From an uncultured Verrucomicrobia subdivision 3 bacterium (GTDB taxonomy: Bacteria; Verrucomicrobiota; Verrucomicrobiia; Limisphaerales; UBA11358), in assembly GCA_903922735.1 (NCBI GenBank), contig CAIXUZ010000075.1:1-37385 (forward strand): 37,385 nucleotides of DNA, in the 5' to 3' direction. The position numbers were made by a program, and so were the translations under genes. Numbering within the stretch: position 1 is the first letter of the stretch; every line of letters begins with the position of its first letter. The notes beneath the pieces are model-generated. The model did no database searches, was not told where the DNA came from, and saw only the letters and a list, made by a program, of their open reading frames with translations. Below, one piece after another: positions 9,228-17,051 of this stretch.

Positions 9228-10508
9228 TTAATTGTTGTTGGCTCTTGATTGGGATTTTATCGTCAGCATCAAAACCCCAAATGCCATTGGGTACATGCAT
9301 CCGGAAACAAGCCAGACGGGGGCGTAGGAGAATCGATCAACGACTGCGCCAATCGCCGTGTTGGCCAGCATCCCGCCCACTGCGCCGATGGCACCGGAGA
9401 AGCCCATGACCGTGCCCACCGCGCTGGGCGGGAACCGCTCGCTGATCAGCGTGACGTAGTTCGTGATCCAGAAGCCATGAGCGAACATCAATAATGCCAT
9501 CATGCCCAACGCTAGGTTCACACTGCCCACTAATCCGGCAAAGCTAGAGGCAATGGTGAGCAAAGCGGCAAGTCCCATGATTAGCCGCCGAGCGTTAAAC
9601 GCCGGCCATCCCAAGCGAACCAAGGCATCCGAACTCCAGCCTCCCGACACGTTGGAGATGCCCAAGGCCAGGAAGGGAATCCAACTCAACGCCCCAATCT
9701 CCAACTGCGAAGCCCCGCGTTCCTGACTGAGATACTTGGGAATCCAGAACATGTAGAAATAAAAAACCGGATCAACGATGAAGCGGACCACGGCCAGACC
9801 CCAGAAGTCCGAACGCCGCATCAACAAGGTCAGGGTGGGATGCTTAGCTGGCACATTCACGGCGGGACTTGCGCCGGGAATCGAAGGGGCTTTGTTTTGG
9901 TTGCCCCTCGGTTGACCTGACACTCGGCGGGAGAGCAAGCACCATATTATAACCCAACTTGCCCCCAGCAACCCCGTAGTTATAAATACCCCGCGCCAAC
10001 CAAATACTTCGGCCAGCCAGACCGTCAGCGGCGGAGCGGCGACAGCACCCAAACTTGCACCGCCGATGGCGATACCCATTGCCAAGGCGCGTTCGCGTGG
10101 TGGAAACCATTCGCCGACCCCTTTCGCCGCACCCGGAAAACAACCGCCTTCACCTATGCCCAGCAGCCCGCGAGCCAGGCCAAGCTGAGTGGCATTCTGC
10201 ACCAACGCATGGCAAGCGCTCGCTATGGACCAGATTCCGACCGAGAGTGCCAAGCCGATTCGTGTCCCCAGCCAATCCAATATCAAGCCACCCACGAGAA
10301 ACATGACGGCGTAGCAGAGCAGGAATGCCGTTGTTACGCGGGCGTATTCGACACTGCTCAGGCTTAACTCTTTGCTTATTACCGGGGCGAGCACGGATAA
10401 AACCTGACGATCGAGGAAACTGAGCGCCGTGGCGGCAAAGAGCAAACCGCAGAGCCACCAACGGATGCTTCCGCCGGGAAACGGCTTATCTAAGGCTCGC
10501 ACGCTCAT
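9228..10508 (-). CDS. MFS transporter, anion:cation symporter (hexuronate-transporter-like) family
   Basis: Predicted inner-membrane proton-coupled permease of 426 residues with about 12 membrane segments. The segment LSFLDRQVLSVLAP in the first helix, the loop LDWLGTRIG between helices 2 and 3, and the GIGEGGCFPGAAKGVGEWFPPRERALA stretch (read in parts) are typical of the ACS group that includes ExuT-like hexuronate carriers. It is the first gene of a four-gene minus-strand operon (permease, isomerase-like, GH5-like, unknown exported protein), divergent from an IclR regulator. A TATAAT hexamer in minus orientation at 10528-10523 lies just upstream, which would give a short leader. The family also carries galactonate, tartrate and other acids, so the substrate is open. 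A uronic acid or a short glycoside is plausible. Confidence 0.88.
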   Translation of the reverse strand: MSVRALDKPFPGGSIRWWLCGLLFAATALSFLDRQVLSVLAPVISKELSLSSVEYARVTTAFLLCYAVMFLVGGLILDWLGTRIGLALSVGIWSIASACHALVQNATQLGLARGLLGIGEGGCFPGAAKGVGEWFPPRERALAMGIAIGGASLGAVAAPPLTVWLAEVFGWRGVFITTGLLGASWVIIWCLLSRRVSGQPRGNQNKAPSIPGASPAVNVPAKHPTLTLLMRRSDFWGLAVVRFIVDPVFYFYMFWIPKYLSQERGASQLEIGALSWIPFLALGISNVSGGWSSDALVRLGWPAFNARRLIMGLAALLTIASSFAGLVGSVNLALGMMALLMFAHGFWITNYVTLISERFPPSAVGTVMGFSGAIGAVGGMLANTAIGAVVDRFSYAPVWLVSGCMYPMAFGVLMLTIKSQSRANNN

Positions 10509-10522
10509 GGTAAAGTGGTTAT

Positions 10523-10638
10523 ATTATATGAACACGTATTTAATTGGGTTTGTTCAATGCCCATATTTTTATCAAATTTGTTTTTAAGTCAAAGGAAATG
10601 CGCTTGACTAATTGTTCCATATACATGAACAATATAAT
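10523..10638. promoter_or_regulatory. Divergent control region with candidate IclR operator half-sites
   Basis: The 183-base gap between the permease and the IclR gene contains four related half-sites. These are ATGAACA at 10528-10534, TGTTCAAT at 10551-10558, ATTGTTC at 10611-10617 and GAACAAT at 10627-10633. The last two form a perfect seven-base inverted repeat with a nine-base spacer. The first two form an inverted pair TGAACA-N16-TGTTCA. TATAAT hexamers lie next to both pairs, on the minus strand at 10528-10523 and on the plus strand at 10633-10638, overlapping or touching the half-sites. This is the layout expected if the regulator represses both its own gene and the operon. The -35 boxes are not convincing: TTGACT at 10604-10609 is 23 bases from the plus-strand hexamer. 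Confidence 0.5.
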
Positions 10639-10691
10639 CCAGTCAGCAGCACACCGAAAAACGTCAGGTTGCTGACGGACGAGCAAATATC

Positions 10692-11474
10692 ATGCAACGT
10701 GCCGCAACATTGGATAAGGGGCTGGACATCCTTGAGACCATCGTGGAAGCCCGCGAGCAAAGGCTGGGGATTCGGGAACTGTCTCGTCAGCTAAAAATCA
10801 ATTCTACCACAGTTCACAATCTGGTCTGGACTTTGTGCGCTCGCGGATATTTGCGGCAGGATGAGTCAACCCGACGCTTTGAATTGGGTCCGGCCGGCCG
10901 ACAGTTGGCGGGCCGTTCCATGCCTTGGCACGAACTGGCGCAAGCAGCGGAGCCGTTGATTCGCCAGTGCCAGCGCGATCTTGATGAATCCGTGATGCTT
11001 GCGGCTCTGCATGGCACGGAAATCCTCCGCTTGGTCTACATTCCTTCTTCGCAAGCGCTCAGGGTCCATGAGCCGGATGCTATGGAGGGGCGCGCGTATG
11101 GAACTGCGGTGGGGAAGATGCTCCTTAGCACGCTTGGAACCGCCGAGCTGGAAGCCTATCTGTCCGCGCATCCGCCCCGGGCCTTTACTTCCAAAACACT
11201 TGCCAACGCCCCGGCGATTCACGCGGCGCTCACGAAGGTTCGGCGTCAAGGATTCGCGGAGGCTCATGATGAATTGACGGCCGGGGTCAGTGCAGCTGCG
11301 GTCTTGGTCGAAGCCGGTCCGGGGATCCGGTTTGCCACTGGCTTGGGCGCCAGCGCGCCAACAATCCGCTTTGGCCCCCGTTTGGCGGTCAAAACGCGCC
11401 GGGTTCTCCAGCACTATGCCGGCCTAATCCGTGCCGCTTGGGCGGACATTGGCACTGTTTGCAAAAGTGAATAA
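10692..11474 (+). CDS. IclR-family transcriptional regulator
   Basis: DNA-binding regulator of 260 residues, a normal length for IclR proteins. Residues 1-65 form the winged helix-turn-helix (TLDKGLDILETI, LGIRELSRQLKINSTTVHNLVWTL in parts, then the wing with RRFELGPAGRQL). Residues about 75-250 form the GAF-like effector-binding domain (ESVMLAALHG, GRAYGTAVGKMLLS, GFAEAHDELTAGVSAAAV). Conserved TAVGK and the GVSAAAV stretch normally line the effector pocket. It is divergent from the permease-isomerase-glycosidase operon and most likely controls it in response to a sugar-derived ligand. The ATG at 10692 has only a weak purine-rich stretch upstream, but the domain begins at once after it, so no other start fits. 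Confidence 0.93.
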   Translation: MQRAATLDKGLDILETIVEAREQRLGIRELSRQLKINSTTVHNLVWTLCARGYLRQDESTRRFELGPAGRQLAGRSMPWHELAQAAEPLIRQCQRDLDESVMLAALHGTEILRLVYIPSSQALRVHEPDAMEGRAYGTAVGKMLLSTLGTAELEAYLSAHPPRAFTSKTLANAPAIHAALTKVRRQGFAEAHDELTAGVSAAAVLVEAGPGIRFATGLGASAPTIRFGPRLAVKTRRVLQHYAGLIRAAWADIGTVCKSE

Positions 11475-11539
11475 ATGTCACCGATATCTGGTTAGTTAAG
11501 CCTTGCCAATCTGCGCAAATAGAAATTCAATGCTGTCAT

Positions 11540-12325
11540 ATGAAATCCTGTTCCATCGTTTTTACGATTATCTACGCGATATCGGTTTCTGGTGTTTTGA
11601 GCCAAACTTCATCTCCGACGCCCAATCCGAATTTTCATCTCTACCTTTTGATTGGTCAGTCCAATATGGCTGGACGCGGAGCCGTGGATGCTGAAAGTAA
11701 AAATACTGATTCCCGGGTTCAAATGCTCACGAAGGATCTCACTTGGAAAACGGCTGCCGACCCGTTGCATTTTGACAAACCTGTTGCTGGTGTCGGTCCG
11801 GGTCTGGCGTTTGGAAAAAGAATGGCCGAGGCCTATCCCCATGTTCGCATCGGTTTGATTCCATGTGCGGTTGGTGGAACTTCCATTAAAGTCTGGGGGC
11901 CGGGCGCGGAAGACAATGCTACCAAGACCCATCCCTACGACGACATGCTCAAACGTGTCCATGAGGCCCAAAAAGTCGGCGTCTTGAAAGGCATTATCTG
12001 GCATCAAGGCGAGGCTGACCGCGGCGCAAGCAAAACCTACGGCCAATCTTTGACTGGTTTGATTGAATTATTGCGCAAGGAGCTCAACGCGCCGGATGTG
12101 CCGTTCGTTGCCGGCGAGTTGTCGAACTTCAATACCAACAGCCAGGCCTCAACGGGAAGGTTTAACGAAGTGGTTCAAGGCATGGCCAAGACGGTGAAAA
12201 ACTACGCTTGCGCATCTGTCGAGGGCTTGAATCACAAAGGCGACCATCTGCACTACAACGCCGAATCCGCTCGGATTCTAGGTAAACGGTATGCGGAGAA
12301 GATGATCGAGCTGCAGAATCGTTAA
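11540..12325 (+). CDS. Exported SASA-domain carbohydrate esterase, CE6-like
   Basis: Predicted to remove acetyl groups from an O-acetylated polysaccharide outside the cytoplasm. The 261-residue protein has a signal peptide (about residues 1-21) and then an SGNH-type SASA domain. LIGQSNMAGRG carries the catalytic S41, PCAVGGTSI supplies the block II glycine, WHQGEAD (residues 154-160) is the family hallmark, and GDHLHYN carries the D235-x-x-H238 pair. The short length and the GQSNMAGRG motif fit CE6 acetylxylan esterase-like proteins better than the longer sialate O-acetylesterases. It lies 65 bases after the IclR gene and 159 bases before a GH78 rhamnosidase on the same strand, so it may help strip decorations before rhamnose removal. 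Confidence 0.88.
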   Translation: MKSCSIVFTIIYAISVSGVLSQTSSPTPNPNFHLYLLIGQSNMAGRGAVDAESKNTDSRVQMLTKDLTWKTAADPLHFDKPVAGVGPGLAFGKRMAEAYPHVRIGLIPCAVGGTSIKVWGPGAEDNATKTHPYDDMLKRVHEAQKVGVLKGIIWHQGEADRGASKTYGQSLTGLIELLRKELNAPDVPFVAGELSNFNTNSQASTGRFNEVVQGMAKTVKNYACASVEGLNHKGDHLHYNAESARILGKRYAEKMIELQNR

Positions 12326-12484
12326 AACAGGGTTTTGAAACCGACTGATTGACAATGACGGGATTTGTTTGCCATGAAGCCTGTCATTCGAATAGCCGCG
12401 TTCAATTAAATTGGGCAAGCAGGAAACTTAAATTTTACCTGCGTTGTTCACGGGCAGGAAACTGATTGGAAACCATCAAGAAGA

Positions 12485-15400
12485 ATGAAACTCATTACAC
12501 TGGTTTTAGCCATAGTTCAGTGTGTCTACTGGGCAGTGCCTGTTTTGGCAGACATGACGATTGGCGAAATGCGTTGTGAGTATGCTCTCAATCCAATTGG
12601 CATTGATACGCTCCACCCTCGTTTGTCTTGGACGCTGCTTGATGGAAGGCGTAATCAACTTCAGTCAGCCTACCAGATCGAAGTCGCAGCCTCGACGGAA
12701 GAATTGTTGAAGGACAAAAATCTTCTGTGGAACACGGACAAAATTGTGTCGAATGAGAACACCCATATCGTCTATCGTGGAACGGCATTGCAATCTGGAG
12801 CGTGTTACTATTGGAAAGTTCGGGTTTGGGACCGGCAAGGCAATATCTCGCCATGGAGCGCGCCAGCGTTTTGGCAGATCGCATTACTGCAAGATGCTGA
12901 CTGGCAGGCTAAATGGATCGGTTTGCCTGCTGCGCATGTGCCCAATTGGGGCGACATGAACCTGACCATGGATGTCACCATCCAGACCAACGCAATCGGC
13001 ATTCTATTCCATGCCATCGATGATTCTAATTTCTACATGTGGCAGCTCAATTCAGCGCTTGGCCATGAATTGCAATTGCGTCCGCACGTCCTCAAGAATG
13101 GAATCTGGTCGTTTTTATCGCCGGTTTCGCTGGGAGTAATATTATCCGATACAGTTGCCGCCCAAAAACATCGCATAGAAATCCAGACGCGTGGTGCAGC
13201 CATCAGCACTTTCATAGATGGTCGACTGGTTGATAAGCGAACTGATCCTTCCTTCAGCGGCGGCACGGTCGGGTTTCGCGCAGCGAGCAAGGAATCGGCG
13301 CTCATCGCCAATTTTTCCGTTACTGACGCGAACGGGAATTTGCTGTGCCAAGATTCATTTAACCGAGAAAACACCGTATTTCCCAAGGCTAAAAGGGAAA
13401 AGGGAGAGCTTATGTTGACAAACGCAACGCTTTTTTATCATCCGCCCTTGCCCAAGGACTGTCCGCGCTTGCGAAAATCTTTTGTTTTGACCAAGCCAGT
13501 CCGCCGGGCAATGGCATCGGTCTGCGGCTTGGGCTTTTATGAGCTTTATCTGAACGGGGAGAAAGCCGGTGATCGGGTGCTCACCCCCGCCAATACCCAG
13601 TATGCAAAACGTCTGCTCTTCGACACATTGGATGTGACCGCCGCTTTAAAAAAAGGCGACAATGCCGTCGGCCTGTGGCTGGCCCCCGGTTACTCCGATG
13701 ACTATTCTCAGTATGGCTGGAGATGGGAGGAGGCCAAACGTGCGATTGTTCAGCTCGATGTCGTGTATGAAGACGGAACGACCACCACTATTGTCACAGA
13801 CGGTAGCTGGAAATGCGGATCAAGCCCGATGGTTTTTGCCAGCCTTTATGACGGTGAAATCTATGATGCCCGGCTGGAGGAGCAAGGTTGGTCGAGGCCT
13901 GGCTTCCGTGCGGAGAGTTGGCAGCCAGTGCATGAGCTTAAGCCCACTTCGGCGAAACTCATGCCGAACATCATGCCTCCCATCCGTGTGGTGCAAAAGA
14001 TTCATCCGGTCAGCGTGACGGAGCCGAAGCCCGGAGTGTTTGTTTTTGACCTGGGGCAGAATTTTTCTGGGTGGGTTCAGATCCGGGCCGCCGGCGCCCG
14101 CGGCACCCGTATCAATTTACATCACAGCGAACTCATCGGCGTTGACGGGATGATCGATCCATGGACCAACCGTCGCGCCAAGGCAGCCGACACATTTGTG
14201 TTGCGGGGCGAAGCTTTGGAAGAATACGAACCGCGCTTCACTTATCACGGCTTCCGATACGTTGAAGTCAGCGGCTTTCCAGGGCGTCCGACGCTGGATG
14301 ATGTCACCGGCTGTGTTGTTCATGCCGATGTTCAACCTGCCGGAACTTTTCTCACTTCCGATCCGGTGATCAATCAGATTCACTCTAATTGTCTTTGGTC
14401 GATGCGTTGCAATTTCATGAGCATCCCAACCGACACTTGTGTGCGTGATGAACGGACACCTTGTCAAATGGACTCGCTTGGTTACGAGGATGCCGCCCTT
14501 TGTAACTTTTGGATGAACCGCTTCTACACGAAATGGCTGGGTGACATCCAGGGTGGGCGTGGCAATCCGGATTGGAACGGCGACATGGTTTTTCTGCCCT
14601 GGCGGCTTTATTGGCATTACGGCGATGTCCGTATCCTGGAGGAAAACTATGCGAACATGCAGGCGTATGTGGAAGCGATCCATGCTCGAACGCCCGGTCA
14701 GATCTACACCAATGGTTTTGGCGACTGGACTGCTCCAAACCCCAAAGGCGACTATTTAGGCTCCTACCATGCAGTCTCCGAAGTGAACACCTGCCTCTAT
14801 GCGGAACTTGCACGGCTCGTTGGTGAAACGGCGAAGGTTTTAGGCAAGTCCGAGGATGCGTCTCGTTATCAAGATTGGGCCAAACTAATCAACAATGCCT
14901 TCAATGAAAAACGGTTCAATGCGGAAACATCCAGTTACGGGGATGGTTCGCAAACCACGGCCATCCTGCCTTTGGCCTTTCATCTTGTTCCGCAAGATAA
15001 ACGCGCCGCCGTATTCGATCGATTGGTTGCAACCATCCATAAAAAAGACCATGACCATCTCGACACCGGCCTCTTCGGCACACGCTATTTAGTGGATGTG
15101 CTTTGCGACTCCGGCCAGCCCGACCTTGCCATCAGCATGTTGAAGCAGCCGACTTATCCCGGATTCGGCAACCAGATCGCGCAAGGGGCCACCACCCTTT
15201 GGGAACAGTGGAATTTCAAAGGCGGTATGGAATCTCACAACCATGCGATGCTCGCTGGCGTGGATTCATCCTTTTTCACACGGTTGGCAGGCATCACCGC
15301 CTTGAAACCGGGTTACTTGCAAATCAACATCGGTCCATTCATGCCCAAAGAATTATCCTTTGCCGCAGCCACGCAGGAGACGGTCAAAGGCCGCATCGCG

Positions 15401-15625
15401 GTGCGGTGGCAGAGGAACCATGACAACGTCGAACTGAAAGTAACGATACCCGTGAACACTACCGCCTTGGTTTCCATTCCGGCATCCGACCCGAACGCCG
15501 TGACTGAATCCGGCCGGCCGACGGAAACCTCCGAAGGCGTTAAGTTCGTCCGCAGGGAAGGGGATTGCGCCGTCTATTCGGTTGGCTCCGGCGATTATCG
15601 TTTCCAGGCGACCACAACTCGATAG
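12485..15625 (+). CDS. Exported GH78 alpha-L-rhamnosidase with variant active-site motif
   Basis: A 1046-residue exported protein with a signal peptide (residues 1-22, ending VLA) and the classical GH78 plan. It has an N-terminal fibronectin-like domain (about 30-140, LHPRLSWTL, QSAYQIEVA, YYWKVRVWD), the rhamnosidase N domain (about 340-500, FYELYLNGEKAGDRVLTPA), a beta-domain with FDLGQNFSGWV, the (alpha/alpha)6 domain (about 610-950) and a C-terminal sandwich. A concanavalin/LamG-like insert lies at about 150-300 (FHAIDDSNFYMWQLN, STFIDGRLVDKR). The catalytic stretch is DTCVRDERTPCQMD with D650, D655/E656 and D663. The acids keep family spacing, but the usual GWTGD is replaced by PCQMD. 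The presumed base is E907 in TTLWEQW. It should release rhamnose, perhaps with altered specificity. Confidence 0.9.
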   Translation: MKLITLVLAIVQCVYWAVPVLADMTIGEMRCEYALNPIGIDTLHPRLSWTLLDGRRNQLQSAYQIEVAASTEELLKDKNLLWNTDKIVSNENTHIVYRGTALQSGACYYWKVRVWDRQGNISPWSAPAFWQIALLQDADWQAKWIGLPAAHVPNWGDMNLTMDVTIQTNAIGILFHAIDDSNFYMWQLNSALGHELQLRPHVLKNGIWSFLSPVSLGVILSDTVAAQKHRIEIQTRGAAISTFIDGRLVDKRTDPSFSGGTVGFRAASKESALIANFSVTDANGNLLCQDSFNRENTVFPKAKREKGELMLTNATLFYHPPLPKDCPRLRKSFVLTKPVRRAMASVCGLGFYELYLNGEKAGDRVLTPANTQYAKRLLFDTLDVTAALKKGDNAVGLWLAPGYSDDYSQYGWRWEEAKRAIVQLDVVYEDGTTTTIVTDGSWKCGSSPMVFASLYDGEIYDARLEEQGWSRPGFRAESWQPVHELKPTSAKLMPNIMPPIRVVQKIHPVSVTEPKPGVFVFDLGQNFSGWVQIRAAGARGTRINLHHSELIGVDGMIDPWTNRRAKAADTFVLRGEALEEYEPRFTYHGFRYVEVSGFPGRPTLDDVTGCVVHADVQPAGTFLTSDPVINQIHSNCLWSMRCNFMSIPTDTCVRDERTPCQMDSLGYEDAALCNFWMNRFYTKWLGDIQGGRGNPDWNGDMVFLPWRLYWHYGDVRILEENYANMQAYVEAIHARTPGQIYTNGFGDWTAPNPKGDYLGSYHAVSEVNTCLYAELARLVGETAKVLGKSEDASRYQDWAKLINNAFNEKRFNAETSSYGDGSQTTAILPLAFHLVPQDKRAAVFDRLVATIHKKDHDHLDTGLFGTRYLVDVLCDSGQPDLAISMLKQPTYPGFGNQIAQGATTLWEQWNFKGGMESHNHAMLAGVDSSFFTRLAGITALKPGYLQINIGPFMPKELSFAAATQETVKGRIAVRWQRNHDNVELKVTIPVNTTALVSIPASDPNAVTESGRPTETSEGVKFVRREGDCAVYSVGSGDYRFQATTTR

Positions 15626-15718
15626 CCAAGGAGAACGACTCCAGCCAGCGCGTGCGGGTGCCGGAACGCACGGAGATGATGCCTGCCGATATTGATCCGC
15701 CCGTATGATGTTGGGTGG

Positions 15719-16435
15719 TTATTTGGCGGGGGGGAGCAGATGGCTGGCTTTCATCGTCGCCACCAGCGCCGAGGCGATGGCTTGCATGCCCTTGTCGCCG
15801 GGATGATTGGCCACGCCGCTGTTTTTAAAGGTGCGTTCCGACCGCGCGTAGTTGGCCTGGTCTTTGCCAAGCTGGCTGATGTCAACATAGATGCCGCCGG
15901 CTTCCTCGCAAGCCTGCCTGAGCACCTCATCCTTGGCGGGGTCCGCCCAGAAACAGCTCCGGACTAGAATCGCCGGTTTGTTTTCTCTCTGCAGCGCGCG
16001 CAGCAGCTTAAGCAAGCTGGCTTTCAATTCCATCTTGGCCTGGTCGGTTTTCAATGCCGGCACATTCTCGCCGATGGCCAGAACCACCACGTCCGGTTTG
16101 AAGGTGAAGGCCGCCTTCTGTTTTTCTATTACTTCGTAGGTGGCAAATTCCCGCTCATAAGCAGCGATGTTAACCACCATCGCTTCCGGTTGCTTGCCCG
16201 TCGCCTCGGAAATGGCGCGGAGCACCTGATGCACATAGTCCTTCTCCTCGGCGCTGGCGGCCATTCCCCAGTTGCCGGTCCAATCCACCTTCGTTGAAGG
16301 ACCATGTCGGGTGATACTGTTGCCCAAAAACAATATCTTTCCAATTTTCTGCTGGTGTCCTTCAGTAGCTCGGGTTTGGGCTAAGCCGATGAATAGTGTG
16401 ATTAACGCCAATGAGATTCGAACGATTTTGTTCAT
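15719..16435 (-). CDS. Exported SGNH/GDSL-type hydrolase
   Basis: A 238-residue protein with a signal peptide (about residues 1-24, ending TRATEG) and an SGNH fold. KILFLGNSIT places the nucleophile at S40, VVVLAIGEN (block III) matches the usual GxND region with Glu before Asn, and ANHPGDKGM places the catalytic His at H211. The Asp normally three residues before that His is replaced by Val208, so the triad may be a dyad or the acid may come from elsewhere. It is probably an esterase acting on an acylated glycan. The gene starts 39 bases after the giant gene stops on the same strand and is likely its operon partner. It faces the second GH78 gene, with only 93 bases between the two stops. Confidence 0.82.
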   Translation of the reverse strand: MNKIVRISLALITLFIGLAQTRATEGHQQKIGKILFLGNSITRHGPSTKVDWTGNWGMAASAEEKDYVHQVLRAISEATGKQPEAMVVNIAAYEREFATYEVIEKQKAAFTFKPDVVVLAIGENVPALKTDQAKMELKASLLKLLRALQRENKPAILVRSCFWADPAKDEVLRQACEEAGGIYVDISQLGKDQANYARSERTFKNSGVANHPGDKGMQAIASALVATMKASHLLPPAK

Positions 16436-16474
16436 TTTTTAGCGTGGGTTTATGTGCGGTGACTTAGGGCCAGC

Positions 16475-17051
16475 TCATGGAGAAACCAGCCGGTAGAATT
16501 CGGACGGGATTACCTGATTAACCGGCAGGGAAACCTGATTCGTGAACGTTGATCCGGGCACGACCATCCAGTCGTTAGTGTTCGTACTGATGCCGCCAAT
16601 CAATTGATTCGTCTGCACCAGCAATCGATAGCCCAGATGCCCCAGCGGCCAGCTCAACATCAAGTTCGTCCCGCTAAACCGGTTGGTCATGGTCGGCGAA
16701 CTGGTGTTGGGCAATTGCTGTACCTTCACCGTGTAGATCAACTCCGTCAATCCGTCCTGCGCCGTCACCCGCACCAGCACCACATTCGTCACCGCCGGAC
16801 TGGCGTTGAGCGTCAGCGCCGCGCTCGCCACGCCTGAGGTCAGCAGGTTAGTGCTGTTGCCGTAAATCAACCGGCTGGCGGCGGTCAGGTCACCTTGGGT
16901 CACCGTAACGGTGGGGGCGTTGCTGTAAGCTTCCGTCGCGGTGTAGTTGAATTGGTTGCTGCCAAAGCCGGGCGACAAGCTGCCCGCCGGGCTCAACACC
17001 AACGAGGCCAGATAGGCGTTGCTGGAATAATTCACCACCAGCAACGCATTC
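16475..17051 (-). repeat. Inverted copy of the segment at 1-577
   Basis: The last ~577 bases of the giant gene, read on the minus strand, match 1-577 on the plus strand closely at base and protein level (about 88 percent protein identity counted by eye, no gaps seen). The similarity runs to the left edge of the window, so the full extent is unknown. The two copies are convergent, with about 16 kb between them. Confidence 0.85.

Noticed and set aside
9187..9300. Upstream in-frame start for the isomerase-like gene
   Set aside because: It would overlap the permease gene by 73 bases, and the extra residues are not like the family. The ATG at 9186 gives the normal length.
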